Positions 20,878 through 34,439 of a stretch of DNA of 64,000 bases are shown piece after piece. The first letter of the stretch is position 1. Each line of letters opens with the position of its first letter. Made by a program: the position numbers and the translations under genes. This DNA is from Podarcis raffonei (Eukaryota > Chordata > Lepidosauria > Squamata > Lacertidae): NCBI RefSeq assembly GCF_027172205.1, contig NC_070611.1, forward strand, positions 43,683,479-43,747,478. The letters are read 5' to 3'. The notes under the pieces were generated by a model. It searched no databases. It saw only the letters and a list, made by a program, of their open reading frames with translations, and was not told the DNA's origin.

Positions 20878-23800
20878 ATGGAGGGCGAGGGAGCCGTCGA
20901 GGAGACCGCGAAGACCTTCCAAGATCTGGTAAGCGGGGAAGACTCGTTGTCTCTCTTAGCTCCCGACGACCCTTTACTTACCCAGCGGTTTGCCTTTTGA
21001 ATTTTATTTTAAAACCAAGTCCAGCCATTGCACCGGAGTAGACGAAGCTGCCCCTCCGCCCCGCACTGTTAAGTTCTGCGGAGCTGCTATGATGGGGGCA
21101 GCATTTCTGGAAGCAGCCAGGCAATCGCAGTTCTCAAGGCTGGGGTCGCCCAGCTAGGTAGTGCTGTACAGCGTGGCAGTAATTTCCCACTAGTTGCTTA
21201 TACAAGCTTTCTTTCCCCACTGAGAAAATGCCCCGTTGAAACCATGGGAAAGCGGCTGTGCAGAGAAAGCTGGCGGGGTTATATTATACTTTGGTTGGTG
21301 GTGAGGGTGTTTATGGTCTGGTTGGCCCAGCTCTCAGAATTGCTTAGCGGGTTTGCGTATTGCTTTGAACCCGACAATGTCCTAAGGCACTGCAGTGGAC
21401 AAAACGAAAGGAGAAAGATAAATGTGGTTTCCTGTGTAAAGGGATATTTTGCTACATGGTTGTGTGCTGCCCTGCTGCTAAGGAACTAAAATACGATTTC
21501 TCAGTTTTACCATGATTCAACAGACCCGGGTAAGGTCAAGTGTTTGGAGCAGGTGGTGCTGTGGTCTACTCTAAACCACTGAGCATCTTGGGCTTGCTGA
21601 TCAGAAGGTCAGCGGTTGAAATCCGCACAACAGGGTGAGCTCCCATTGCTCTCTCCCAGCTTCTGCCAACCTAGCAGTTTGAAAGCATGCCAGTGCAAGT
21701 AGATAAATAGGTACCACTGTGGCGGGAAGGTAAACGGCATTTCCGTGCACTCTAGCTGCCATCACAGTGTTCCTTTGCGCCAGAAGTGGTTTAGTCATGC
21801 TGGCCACATGACCCGGAAAGCTGTCTGTGGACAAACCCTCAGCCTGAAGCGAGATCAGAGCCACAACCCATAGTCACCTTTGACTGGACTTAACCATCCA
21901 GGGTCCTTTAACCTTTTACCTTTTGGGTGAGGAGAAACTTGGCCTATCCACAGCACCAGTGTCTCTTTCCTTATTTTGCTTGTTTTTATTTTTTTAAAGT
22001 GTCCCATGTTTTCAAGTTACTAAAGTTTTGAGATGAAAATAATACTTGTAGCTAATCGAAAAGACCATGGTCAGGTTCACATTTAACAACCAAACCACGG
22101 CTTAGCCCAAACATGCAGTCTCTGTGGGAGGAGATCGCAGGCCAAACTTGGCTTAGGTGGCATGCTGCAGTATGCTAAAAGGACAGGAGAGGATAGGCTG
22201 TTTTATCGAGTTGTGTGAACCAGGACTTGTTGGCTTCTGAAGACTGGAGTCCCTTGCTAATTATGGTTTCTTTTCTCTTTGGAATAATAGGGGGTGACCG
22301 ATGTGCTGTGTGAAGCCTGTGATCAGTTGGGATGGAAGACACCGACAAAGATCCAAGTCGAGGCCGTTCCAGTTGCACTCCAAGGTGAGACTGGGGAAAA
22401 AAGAAATCTCTTTCTAGAAATAAGAAGAGTCTCTCCTGTGTTTCTTGTGTTATAGAACTGGCATTGCCAGTCATTTGTATTACACAGACTTGGATCCATA
22501 TGGAGTTCCTCTCAGCTTGGACTATGAAGCAGTACAGCTTCCTGGTCTATCCTGCGGCAGAAGTGTAAGTCTCCCCAATTCCACAAATCTTCTGGCAGGG
22601 GTGCTGTACCATTTGTGGGGAAGCCCCATCAGCAAGAAGTCAAGTGGGACATGGGCTTTTTCAAGCAGTGAGACAGCCAAGTTCATTCAAACCAAAAGAG
22701 ATTGAGAGGAGATAGGATAGGCATTTCCAATATCCAAAGGGCTGCCACATGCAAGATGGAGCAAGCTTTTTTCTCCTGCTCTGGAGGGTAGGAGCTGAAG
22801 CAATGGGTTCAAGTTATAAGAATGGAGATTGCGGCTAAACATCAGGAATAACTTTCTGACAGTAAGAGCTGTTGAGCTCCCCACGAGGCATGGTTGGCTG
22901 TTCTTCCTTAGAGATTTTTAAGCAGAGGTTGGTGGCCATCTCTCATGGAAGCTTTAGTTGAGATTCCTGCATTGCAGAGGATTGGACTCAATAACCCTCA
23001 GAGCCCCTTCCAACTCTACAATTCTATGACTGAATTTATTATTATTATTATTGTTGTTGTTGTTGTTGTTGTTGTTGTTATTATTTGTACCCCACCCATC
23101 TGACTTGGTTGAAAATGCTTTAATATTTTCTCGGTGGTGAATTCAACTATGTTATTTGTCAGGAGAGACTTCCATTTTCATTAAATGCCCTCCAAAATGT
23201 CACCTGTACAATAAGATAATTAAACAGAGAAGGGAAATGTCTTTTGCAACTCTTCATGGAGTGTTTCGTAGTGCAGATATCCACTGCTGCTAGTCTTCAG
23301 CTTCTTTTCCTTCCCTTGGTAAGAGCCAAGGTTGAGGAGCTGTTAGAACAGGGGTCTTGTACAAACCTTCCATGGCCTGTACTCTGTATCTTCAAATAAT
23401 ACACTTATTACATTGGTTGATGTTTCTTAAGTTATGTTAGCTGATTTCAAGCTGTCACTAGTGCAAAGATTTCTGTTCTAGTGCTGCTCTTGTTACTTTC
23501 CAGAACTGCTTTTGAATGTCCTCCATCTCTCCTGTTGTATTCCTTCAGCCCTGCATGTGACACACCTCTTTTCTTGTAGGCCGTGACATCATTGGCTTAG
23601 CAGAGACTGGATCTGGAAAAACGGGGGCTTTTGCATTGCCCATCCTTCAGGCACTGCTAGAGACACCTCAGCGCTTCTTTGCTTTGGTCCTTACCCCGAC
23701 CCGGGAGTTAGCCTTTCAGATCTCGGAGCAGTTTGAGGCCCTTGGATCTTCCATTGGTGTCCAGAGTGGTGAGTGGCCTTGCTGCAGTGCTAAGAATTAG

Positions 23801-26800
23801 CAGAAAACAAAGTGGAATTTGTAAGGAGAAGAAGCAGTCACATGCTTTTCAAAATAAGAATAGTAAAATATCAGATTCAAGAAATGGGACTATATCCCAC
23901 TTCAAAGTGTGAATCTTGGTATGCCTTTAGTAGGGGTGGATGGAGCAGCCTATTTCCATTCCTCATCAGTTTCGCATGCATTCAGTCCATAAATTTGTTC
24001 TTTCCTGTTTTTAAAAACGATACAAAAATACTTTCATTTATGTGTGCTCTTCCCCAAAATACACATATTACAAGCATGTCCCCCCAAACACTCATTTGTG
24101 TATTTATTTATTTTTTGCATTTCTTTTTACACATTTTTGAAGCCAAAACTGCTTTGCAATATTTGGGGAAGCTTGCAACCTCATTGGTAATTGTGTTCTG
24201 GTCTGCATATCAATGAAGGAACTGCAAATTAGGTGGGTTTGTGCTAAAACACACCCATGCCTACCTTATGATCGAAAAGTTAGCACTGGAAGTTTCTCTT
24301 AAAAACAAAGAGGCAAGCAGAGAGAGATTTAATTAGGTGGGACTTATTTCACTCTTACTGTTAATATTTCTCCATGTGTATCCCCCTCCCCCCCAAATTG
24401 TGTAAGCCATGCAAATGAAGAGTGCTTGGTTTGCACAATTTATTCCAGTTTCATAAGCTAACTGCCTTTTAAGCATCAAACTTGTTTGTTTTGGATTCAT
24501 TATTTACCTCTTGCAGGGTTTTCCCCCCTGGATATGTAGCAATTGATTGTTTTGGTTGGAGCTGCTTACACTAGTCCATATGAAGCTAATGCAGGGTTCT
24601 TTTTTATAATATGTATTTGTCACTGTTGGGGTGTCTTGTTTGAAGAACGCCTCTTAGCATCTAAACGTAGCAATCCAGTTCCAATACTAAGCTGCGCCTA
24701 TGAACAAGCTTGGCAATGGATAAGGGGCCTGAATTTTGCCTTTTATTTTCATGTAAAGGAGGTGATGGGGAGGGTGGCTGTGAACTGGCTCAATTTCAAT
24801 GGGCTTCATTTAACTTTTCTTCTCTTTCTCCCCTCAAAGCTGTTATTGTGGGAGGAATTGACATGATGGCGCAGTCTCTGGCCCTAGCCAAGAAACCACA
24901 TGTAATAATTGGTAAGAAACAGGCAGCATCAATGATTCAAATGATTGTAATGAGATCTTAATAATTCATATGAATGAGGCCTATTGCACATCTGTGTCTT
25001 TTACATCTGCATAAATGAGGTAATGAAAAGCAGTAGGCCAGCAAACATATCCTTTATTCACACTTCTGATACCTTCCCAGTTTAATGCTAAGCATCAGCC
25101 ACAGGTCTTGTACTTTAATTTTAAACAGGAGCAGACATGGAAACTCTCCCCACCTTCCCCAACTTCACCCTAGGGTCCACATGGCTCAGGCAGAGCGTTT
25201 GCCTTTGAGCCACAAGGTTGTTCATTTATCATTTCTGATAAATTAATGTTTCTCTCATAAGTGTTAACTGATGTGTGCTGCTTGACTGGAAGGCTGGAGT
25301 ATTTGTCATCTGGCTTGAGAGTGAAAAACTGAATTAGGTTGACCAGACTTGACTGCAACCTCCATGGAGCAAATCTCTCAAAATAACTTCCTGATTTACG
25401 TCAAGCCTCCTCCACGCCCCCCCCCCACTGGGATACAACTAGCCATGCCGTATTAAGCCTGCATAAAGTTCTGACTTAATCCATACTCCAGTGGCTGTGC
25501 TTACAAAGGCTTTTGGCAGAAGGAAGTCATGGGACTCTGAGATTTGGCAAACTGGAGTGAATGGGGGATACATGGAAATAGTGCTTTGTGTTTCTTTTGA
25601 ATGCTCTGTTTGGTAAAGATGAAAGTTTGTTTGGTTTTCTCCTGTAGCTACACCTGGCCGCCTTATTGACCACCTTGAGAACACAAAGGGCTTCAATTTG
25701 AGAGCTCTGAAGTATTTAGTTATGGATGAAGCTGACCGGATCCTCAACATGGACTTTGAGACAGAGGTGAGCACTGTCAACTCTTGTCACCTTAGAATGG
25801 TCCTTTGAAACATCATGGAGGTGGTGCTTTTCAAAACTGTTTAATGTGTACTTCAATCACCATCATCATTTAATAGATAAAACCACACACAAGGTGGCTT
25901 ACATGACAAGAATTAAAAACATAACTTACTCATTAATCAATAAATAAAATACATAAAAAGTACACAACCAAATTGGAACAATGTCCACATAATCATAATA
26001 AGATTGAAAAGGTAATAAAGATACAAAATTTAATATCAGTAACAACAACAAAACCCAACCAAGCACCCTAAACAATACCACAGCCCAAGGGTCTGTTCAG
26101 CAGCTTTTGCAGCTGGAGTCAGTCTTGGCCCCGCCCTCTCAGGCCTGGTGGAAGAAGGTCAAGGCAGGGAGCAGGTCTTCCTGAGCTCACAGCCAAGATG
26201 GGCTGTAGGACCTGCAGGTCAATGGGACCTGCCTCTGTTTGATTCCCTAATATGGAACACAGAGCCTCTGTTGTCTTCACCACTTAGCAGCTGACAGTAT
26301 GGTGTCATGCTTCCTGTGTTTGCCTCTCCAGTGGATCCTTGTTGACTGTTGGGATCTGAAACATTCTCAGATACAGTGGACCCTCTAGTTACATACTGCT
26401 CTGGATACATAACTTTCAGGTTATGAACATGGCAAGCCCGGAAGTGTATATTTCTGGGTTTCGCCTTGCATGCATGCACAGAAGTGCTTAATCACCCTGT
26501 AGGCAGAAGCAGCGCCTCTGCCTATGGATTTTCAGGTTGCGGACAGACCCCCGGAATGAATTTAATTCGTATCTGGAGGGTCCACTGTACTAGGTTTTAA
26601 GATGTAGCAAGGCATTTGGATACTAGACTTGTAGTCTTGTTATCAACTATTGCTCATGTTGCTGTCCAGAGAATCTTCCCTTCCAGGTTCATGTGTAGTA
26701 ATCTGCAGTTGTAGCCCAAGTAGCAAGACCTTACCGGAAGACATTGGGATGCTTTCTCCCCCATGTTGCCTCGGTCCCCCTCGACCCTCACAGCACCACT

Positions 26801-29781
26801 CCCTCCTTTCTGTGGATCAGTAGAGTGCCTTGTTTTTCAAAACAATTTTTTTTTTTTCAAAGGAGGCGCTTCCAGTGTTGCTTTCATCAGACTGGATTGT
26901 GATACCACTCCCACAGTGATGCAGTATTCGTCTGCATGCACATTAATTACCTTTCTAGTTGTTTCACTGTCACTTGCCTTCTCTTTTCACAGGTAGACAA
27001 GATCCTGAAAGTCATTCCCAGAGACAGGAAAACATTTCTCTTTTCTGCTACCATGACTAAAAAGGTATGGGAAGGTGTGGCATTTTGCATGAGTTCAGCT
27101 AAGGTGGAGGTAGAAATTAACAGGTCATATCAACTAAATTTGTGTCTGAAAACATTAATTATTTCTGTTCAGGTGCAAAAACTCCAGCGTGCAGCTCTTA
27201 AGGACCCTGTCAAATGTGCCGTTTCAACTAAGTACCAGACAGTTGAAAAACTGCAGCAATACTATGTCTTCATCCCTTCCAAGTTCAAGGTAACATTTAT
27301 TTTTTCAGGTATTTTATTTCCTTTAACTTATTCCTGACTTACTCCACTAGGGTTTTCCTTTCACCTAATCTCCATTAGTTTCCTTTCTGATTTCAATTTC
27401 TTTTCTTTTCTCTTTTTAGGACAGCTACCTGGTCTATATTCTGAATGAACTTGCTGGAAACTCATTCATGATATTCTGCAGCACCTGCAACAACACTCAG
27501 AGGACAGCCCTCCTCCTTAGAAATCTGGGCTTCACTGCCATCCCCCTCCACGGTCAGATGAGCCAGGTACAGGCTGACCTGAACGCAAAGTATTCATTTC
27601 TGGAATACCACACTGAAATAATGAACATATTTTAAGGGCAAATATGATTTGTATGTGTCACCAAGCTTGCTTTCCCTTTTGTTAGCTTATCTTTTACAGA
27701 CTTTCATTTCTGTAGAACAACAGACTGTAACGGCGGAACGATTCACAAAACCTGACTCATTTCGCTTTCCCACGCTGGAAAAATCTAAAGCATGTTCATT
27801 TGCCCTTTCTCTCTGTCTTACTCTCCCCAGAATAAGCGATTAGGGTCGCTGAACAAGTTCAAGGCTAAAACACGTTCCATTCTGCTGGCTACCGATGTTG
27901 CCAGCAGAGGCCTGGACATCCCCCATGTGGATGTTGTCGTGAATTTTGACATTCCTACCCATTCCAAGGTGAGTTACGAAGGCAGGGTGCTGGGTTACAG
28001 TTGTGCAGCCCCTAGCCTGAGATGTTCTACTGGAGTTTGCAGAAAGAGATGACCCTCTTCTTCCATAGTTGCAACATAGGATTCCATAGCAATGGAATAG
28101 CTAAACGCCCACCTCCACGTGAGCCCTCAAGAAGCTGAGTGTTGAAAGGATGGGGAACCAATAATACATCAATAAGACAATAGGGGGTTAGATGGGTCTT
28201 TAGCTCAGAGAGCTGGCAAATGTCCTGCTGTGGATGTGACTACACTCCTTGGAAGGCTCAGACTTGCAACTTGAGGGTGTTCTGGCATAGGTCTTTGCTG
28301 CTTGGTTCTTGGATGAGCAGTTGTGGCTAGGAGAGCCTTCTTAGTTTTGCTGTGTGCATTGCCCCAGTTGTAGAACTGCCTGTCCAGGAAGCTTTGCTTG
28401 TCTCCTTTCTTTACTGGCCTTCAGAAAGCAAGAGAAGATGACTCTTATTTAAAGTGACCCATTCAGAGCTTTAACCTGAATTGTTCATTTTAATCCAGAG
28501 AATTGCTGGGTTTCATATTTGTCTTCTGCGATGCTTTATGAATGCGGGTTTACAAACTGTTTCATGGATGTTGCATATGGTTGCTGTATTTTGTTTATTA
28601 AACTGCCTGTGAAGCCTTTCTGCGGAGTGGTATAGAATCTAAAAATAAAAAATGTTATTGTGAAGATACAATGCCTGCAACTGTATGAGGAGGCGGATGG
28701 CTACAGCCATGTGGTCAAGCCCATCTTTTTCACCTCCTTAGACACTCTTGAAACATACTGAATACATATCCAAAAGGAGCTGCATCTAGTGAGCATTGTG
28801 GGGTCTCTTGCAGAACTGCTTCAGATTACACTTTCTTTTAAAATGGTGCTTTGCCTTTCGTTCTGTGGCTTATTCTGGATCCCTTTCAGGATTACATTCA
28901 TCGTGTGGGGAGAACAGCTCGCGCTGGGCGCTCTGGAAAATCCATCACGTTTGTCACACAGTAAGTCGTGCCCTCTGCTCCTTCCGCTGGGCCACAACTT
29001 TTACTCCTCTCCTCTGAATGAGTGGGGAAGCAGCTTTCTAAAGTGGAAATGCAACTGAGTTGGGGGAAGAGGCTTTTTTAAGGGGGTGGGCTCTTAACTA
29101 GTTTATGGGCCACTGGTTAAGAAGAACCATTCGGATGAGAGATTTTGTCTCACTTCCCCCAGGTACGATGTGGAGCTCTTCCAGCGCATTGAACACCTGA
29201 TAGGAAAGAAGCTGCCTGCCTTCCCCACGCAAGAGGAGGAGGTCATGATGCTGACCGAACGTGTGGCTGAAGCACAGCGATTTGCTCGGATGGTAGGCTG
29301 AACTTAAGTTTGTGCTTCTGCAGACCCGTGTGGGTCCGTTTCTCCGTGGACATGCACGTGCAACAAATCATTGGGGTTCTATTGTGCAGAGGTGTGGCTG
29401 AAACATTAGGATTTGTACTGCATTGAGAGTATTGTTAGCTAATTCTACACAAGGCCGTTCCTGGTTATAAGGGGCACTGCGTTCCCTCATGCATCCTTGA
29501 AAGCTGGGCTTTGGCTCTATTTGTTTGTGCAATGTTTACCGGCCACCCTGCATGGTGACTGAAGGTATTATGCTTTCAGCTCTTGAGCTTCTTGCTTCTG
29601 TGCCTCCATGCTTTGAATGCTCAAGCAACTTGCTGTCTGGCTTTCCTTGCAGGAGTTGCGGCAGCAGGGGGAAAAGAAGAAGCGTTCCCGAGAAGAGGAA
29701 AAGGAAGAGGATGACACCGAGGGAGCAATGGGGGTCAGGAACAAAGTGGCTGGTGGGAAAAGGAAGAAATGGAAAGCCTGA
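20878..29781 (+). CDS. DDX47: ATP-dependent RNA helicase DDX47 (DEAD-box), complete, 12 exons
   Basis: Exons: 20878-20928, 22291-22384, 23580-23768, 24840-24911, 25648-25766, 26993-27064, 27173-27289, 27420-27566, 27831-27968, 28890-28960, 29163-29292 and 29653-29781 (TGA). Joined they give 442 residues (human 455) with every junction GT/AG and in phase. DDX47 is a nucleolar helicase of pre-rRNA processing and early 40S assembly (yeast Rrp3 homologue). Motifs in order: Q motif (F14, PTKIQ to 39), I AETGSGKT 56-63, Ia PTRELA 88-93, TPGR 137-140, DEAD 162-165, SAT 193-195, [11 protein letters not shown] 307-316 and [12 protein letters not shown] 337-346. The C-terminus (about 400-442) is Lys/Arg/Glu-rich and fits a nucleolar tail. 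The acidic N-terminus is shorter than in human. No disabling change is seen and the match to the mammalian protein is near-complete, so I am sure of this gene. Confidence 0.98.
21554..21928 (+). mobile_element. tRNA-derived squamate SINE in DDX47 intron 1
   Basis: GGTGGTGCTGTGGTCT head, GGTAAACGGCATTTCC and TAGTCATGCTGGCCACATGACCCGGAA in the body, and an ACCTTTTACCTTTT end. It belongs to the same family as 7536. No clear target duplication. Confidence 0.8.
22690..23033 (+). mobile_element. CR1-type LINE 3' end in DDX47 intron 2
   Basis: It follows the same order as 46105-46380 (GAGAGGAGATA, GAGCAAGCTTTTTTCTCCTGC, AACTTTCTGACAGTAAGAGCTGTT, TTTTTAAGCAGAG), then the terminal TTGCAGAGGATTGGACTCAATAACC and CAATTCTATGA. 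It is followed directly by (TTA)n and (GTT)n runs to 23081. Confidence 0.85.
23036..23081. repeat. (TTA)n then (GTT)n microsatellite
   Basis: A short trinucleotide array abutting the CR1 3' end, which is a common place for LINE-tail-derived microsatellites. Confidence 0.9.
26374..26587 (+). mobile_element. Tigger/pogo-like short DNA transposon, second family, in DDX47 intron 5
   Basis: Bounded by CAGTGGACCCTCTAGTTAC and GGAGGGTCCACTG with TA on both sides. The interior (GAAGTGTATATTTCTGGG, CAGACCCCCGGAATG) differs from the CAGTGGTACC family. Confidence 0.85.
28260..28620 (+). mobile_element. Possible old L2/CR1-like fragment in DDX47 intron 9
   Basis: The stretch around 28345-28460 reads like a decayed LINE ORF C-terminus and ends with ATAAAAAATG after a short A-rich tail near 28650. 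Weak evidence. The other DDX47 introns show nothing beyond the repeats listed. Confidence 0.3.
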
Positions 29782-30143
29782 GAAAGGAAGACACCCAGAA
29801 CTATTTTTCCACGTTTTTAAGCTGCTTGGTTTTCTGAGTCACCAGTATCGGAATTGACCTTTCAGCATATCCCAGAGAGCAAAAGGTTTCCTGATCCACT
29901 AGCACCTTTTGTAAACTTCTGTAATCCAGAAGCAATTCTCCTGCAAGCCTGGGAAATCTCTTTTAATGCTATGGGGAGGCCTATTACTTCTGCTGCCAGC
30001 AATTGTTCCTGTCTACCAGCAGGCCACAGTGGATTCCCTAAGCTACATGAAATGGATATATGGCAGAACTTTTTCAAGCTGCTACTATCAAAGTCAATGG
30101 AGAGAGACATTTGCACCCATAATTTTATAAGAAAATTGTCCAA

Positions 30144-30163
30144 AATAAAAACAAAGTAATAAA
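30144..30163 (+). terminator. DDX47: DDX47 polyadenylation signals
   Basis: AATAAA occurs at 30144-30149 and again at 30158-30163, about 365 bases after the stop codon, followed by a GT-rich stretch. Either could be used. Confidence 0.75.
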
Positions 30164-30211
30164 AAATGCATGCTGTGCTGGTTCCAAGACGTGCAGGCAA
30201 AGAATATGGAA

Positions 30212-30702
30212 TAGGTAACTTGCATCTTAAAGTTACTTATGTAATCACAGCTTTGTGCAGGTGTTTGTGGGCAAATAAATAAGTGAGAGCAGCAGAAACC
30301 TGCTCTCCATTTATTTATTTCCCACCCACGTTCACAAAGTGGACTTATTCAGCTTAGGGAAGGCACTGCTAGGGCTCTGGCAGCATCCCAGAGTCCCTGT
30401 GTTACTTTCTCAAAGCTGGGTAAGTGAGTTGCTAGGCTTTGGGAAGGAGGCACAAGAGCTCTGCCTGGGTCCTAGAGCCCTTGAGTCTCCTTTCCAAAAC
30501 TGGCCAAACACTTGCAAGACTTAGAGAAGGATGAAGGAGGGCTCTAGGACTCTACCAGAGCCTCACACTGCCTTCTCAAATTTGGGTAAGCGGCTTTACA
30601 CCTTGTGGGGTGGGTGGGGCAGTTCCAGGGGTTCCCTGTTATTTTTGCATATACATGCGGACCCCCAGAACCGAACCCTGCGTAAGATGCAAGTTACCTG
30701 TA
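30212..30702 (+). mobile_element. Tigger-related DNA transposon with TTGCATCTTA inverted termini
   Basis: The left end (AGGTAACTTGCATCTTA) is matched in reverse at the right end (TAAGATGCAAGTTACCTG), followed by TA. The inner GCGGACCCCCAGAACCGAACCC is typical of Tigger-like ends. It starts about 50 bases after the DDX47 polyadenylation signals. The 61- and 65-codon frames inside it are not genes. Confidence 0.75.
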
Positions 30703-31965
30703 TTTGTGATAGCACCTGTCAGTTGTGAATGCTTTTATGTACAATGCTGCCTAGTAACCCAGACCAGTGTTATGTAGAAAAGACTGATCCCCCAAATAGG
30801 GGAAAGTCTGGCAGATGCTTGGCTGTTTGCCTGTGAGTGCAGAATGCTGTTGAAGTGGGTTTTTCTTTCCTCATTATCTCAGCCCTGAGGCCATTCTGCC
30901 TGAACGCTAAAGCTGAGAGGCAGTGTTGATTTAGTCGAGGTATTTGGCAAGGTGGATTGTCTTGCTGAGATCCTGCCTGTCTGCAGTGTTGAGGTTGGTG
31001 GAATGAAAGAGCTTTTAATTAAAGTCCTTCCATCCTCTTCTCCTTTAGCTGTCTCTCTTTCATTGTGGCTCTTTCACAGTCTGTGAACGTTAAAGGTGAC
31101 ATTGCTCAAGCAGATCCGTCCAGTCAGGGGACTGGCTGATTATCTGGTGCTTCTAAGTTGTTTCTATTTTGAACACACCCTGTTTTTAGAATAGAGCTGT
31201 GAGCAGTAGTAGACCTCTGTTCTACTTGCTACTTACCAGGCATCTTTGATTTTCAGTCATGCATTCTGACAGCCCTAACCTGAAGAGACCAGTTTTCGTC
31301 TTTGGTACTTGTGCAATGCCTGTTTGTCATCATGGGTGGAAATGTGGGTCTGCAGGGTTGGGGGGGGGACTTATATATAGCAAGGATCTGTGTTTGTGTG
31401 TGTGTTTGTGAACACCTGTGCAGCAGCCCAGTAGGAAACACTTCTCTTTAGGAATGGATGACAGCTCTTCTCTGTAGGAAAAAAGAAAGTCAAGCACCTA
31501 AAAGGCAGAACTTGCCTTGCAGGGTTAAACCTTCCTCCTCCTTTTGCTGACCTCAGTAGCAGGAATGAGAAGCAGGCTTTGCCTCTTCGCAGTTGTATCC
31601 TAAAATTGCAGTCTTGTTCAGAGAGCCTACCCCAACTGCGTTCCTAGAGATTTTGTAGGAGCAAGTCAGCTATCTGCATGATCTGTTGCAGCCACACTGT
31701 CATTTTGAGTACAACACCTGCTTATTGTGGGGAAGGAAGGAGGCCCTTTTGGGGACACATTTAGATATTGTAGCTAGGAAAATTTTAAACTTGAAAGCAA
31801 TCCTTTCAGATACTTTTCAGAACTGGCCAGTGTGGCGTTCCATACATTTCCCTCCCTCAACTGCTATTTGTCTATTCATGTGATAAATCTCAGTTAACCA
31901 ATGATAGGTAAGGGACATGCCCATTTTCACCAACAGTCCTTCCCAAAGTAGACCCGCTGAATCAA
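30703..31965. other. Intergenic, nothing recognised
   Basis: No gene-like frame. Short GT-rich and G-run stretches near 31360-31410. Confidence 0.5.
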
Positions 31966-32095
31966 TAGACCTAGAACCATAGAACTGTAGAGCTAGAAGG
32001 GGCCACAAGGCTCATCTAGTCCAACCTCCTGTGATCCTGGAATCTTTTTGCCCAGCATGGGGTTCAAACCCACAACCCTAAGATTAAAGAGTCTC
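31966..32095 (-). mobile_element. tRNA-Lys-derived SINE with CR1-type tail, inverted
   Basis: Read on the - strand: GACTCTTTAATCTTAGGGTTGTGGGTTTGAACCCC (lysine-tRNA-like, anticodon TTT), GCTGGGCAAA, then GGTTGGACTAGATGAGCC and TTCTATGGTTCT. Confidence 0.8.
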
Positions 32096-33282
32096 CTGCT
32101 ACATGAATGACTTGTGTCCATTAATTTCAAGGGATCTATTCTGAGTGCAACTTAGTTGGCTATCGCCTTCTGTTGCGAAGTATTCTGGCCTAAGCATGGG
32201 TTTTGAACAGTGTATCCATGGTCTTTTCATGTACATCTTGCACAGAAGGAGCAAAGCCTATGGAAGAGAGCCATCATCCCTGGCTTAAGGCCCTCTGCTA
32301 TTAAACCAGTGGGCTGCACTCTTCTCCCTCCTTTACCTTATTTTTAAACTTGTACCCTCCTCCCAGGCTGATTTAACATGCAGCTATGAAAACCAAACAT
32401 TAGAAAACCAACATAGTTACTACACCCACATTCTTCACGGCGGCCTCACCTGCCAAAGGTATGCACATCCAGTTTTGCTATAAAAAATCCTCCAAACCAC
32501 CCTCCTCCTAGTTTCAGTGCTAAGAAGTACGGTAGCTTCTTTTGTTTGATCGCGATGACGGCAAGAACGATGCTTATATAAACAAAACAAGTGTGTGTGA
32601 GGTAGCATGCAAGACTTGATCATAGCCCTACTCTGAGAACTCCGGGGCATGCATGGAAACAGCTGAGTTGCTCTAAATGGGAAGCACTTGAATTCGGTGT
32701 TCAGTTTCTGGGCGAGGCTGTCAACATGGCTACAGGGAACTGATACCAGTAAAGAACAAAGATGGGCTAACTGTGGCCCTCAGGCTAATTTTGTGCAGCC
32801 CTTAGTCAGATTTCATAAGCCCTCTGTGAGCAATCAGATCAAGTCTCAGGCAAGAGTGAGATGTCCCTTTCCCAGAAGTTTGCTGGGGAGAGAAGGGGGG
32901 CAGAGGAAAAAGAGGGTGTTGCATATAAGAAAAGGGGGAAGCCCTGCCCACCACTGGGTTTGGCCCCACCCACAGTTGACATGTTTTCCCCTCCCCTTGG
33001 GCCAAAACAATTTTCTCCAGAGGGGAAAACTTGCCCATTCCTGCTCTAGGAAAAGTTTAAGACTTTTGCAATGGTTTGCAATGGTTGTGGAAGTTCAGAA
33101 CGTAAGCAAGAGTTAAAAGTAGCAAAAGTTCACTAGGGGAACTACAAGATCACCCCACCAGCCACCCCAATGCCATTTTCTAAATTTTGCCACCATGTCT
33201 TCCATTCAGATGACCGACCATGCTTGCACCCCATTCCTATTTGCTCTCCCTGCTCCCAATGTTTGCTTAGCATACGTAGAAT
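32096..33282. other. Intergenic; weak hAT-like segment at about 32755-33055
   Basis: GATGGGCTAACTGTGGCCCTCA near 32762 and AACTTGCCCATTCCTGCTCTAG near 33030 look like the two ends of a decayed hAT-like element, roughly inverted to each other. I could not confirm a target duplication. No gene seen. Confidence 0.35.
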
Positions 33283-33407
33283 CAGTGCTATTTTTTTCTA
33301 GAAAAAGAGGGGTGCCGGAACTCACCACGAATGCCTCCCTCTTAGAATGGCAGTGGTGCCCACCTGAGAAGTGCTGGAAATGAGTTCCTCCTGGAAGAAA
33401 AGCCCTG
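33283..33407. mobile_element. hAT-like miniature element
   Basis: CAGTGCTATTTTTTTCTAG at the left is inverted at the right (CTGGAAGAAAAGCCCTG). The flanking octamers CGTAGAAT and CATATAAT agree at six of eight positions, as expected for an old 8-base hAT duplication. Confidence 0.65.
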
Positions 33408-34439
33408 CATATAATTTAAAGGCAGCTTTTCAAGCCTCTTTGCCAAATGCACCTGCCCTGTTCCATGTGTGTACACAGGCTGCTGATACCAGTGTTTCGA
33501 GACAGTGATAAGATTGTCTTTGAATCTCTTTTTCTGCCTTTGTTGCCAGTTCTGGGTCATTGTAACGGTGAGTCCAACTGATTAAAAGCAGCCTGGCTTT
33601 TCCCTATTGATTTCCAGGAGGCTCAATGCACTTTACAGACACACAGGTTGAGTATGGTTAATTCATTGGTTTCTAGAGAGTTTCTGGGAAACTGATTGTG
33701 AAAGTAGGCAGGGGAAGCGATGTGATCTCTGTGGAGTAGGGGTTTCCAATGTGGTACCCATGGGTGCGCATAAATTCCCAGAGGTCTTCCCTGGTATCTG
33801 TGGTTCCTCCTGCCCAGTGAAATCAGACATGAAATAAGCATTCTAGAGTAACCAAATAATACATTGGTGTTTGTGGTACCCAGGACAGTTTCTGCAGTTT
33901 GCAAACACGGGACCAGAAAGTCCAGTAAGCCCTTGCTTGACACTCCTGAGTCCCTTTGAATATTAAGCTGAGCTGTGGCCATGAGAGGAAAGGGGGGGTG
34001 TAGGGGGGCTCCCAGAGATACCATTATGCTTGCCTTGTTCTTCCAAAAGAGTCGTTGCAGGGAGGTCAAAGACACACCTTAAATTTTCTCCTAATAAATT
34101 GCACACATAAAATTTGACTTCTGACTCCCTGACAATGAGCTGCAACCACTTGGTCTGTGTGTTTATGATGGGGCATTTGCCAGGAGTTTTAGCCAGGTCT
34201 TTATCTACACAACTATGTGTTCTCCGATAAAGATTCCTTTTTTCTTACAAAATGCTCTTCAGACATTCCACTTTCTACTGTTTCCAGCGTTGGCTGAGTG
34301 TGCTTGCAGTGAAGCGAGAAGGTCAGCGTCTACAAAGGAATCTTCCCTGAAAATATTGCAGAAATGGTACCTCATACCTCTTCATCTTACACCTATTAAC
34401 CCTTCCCTTCACTTGGTCTGTAAGCAAGGATGTGGAACT
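33408..34439. other. Intergenic, nothing recognised
   Basis: No gene-like frame or clear repeat. A 150-codon - strand frame at 33623-34075 is not protein-like to my reading. Confidence 0.45.
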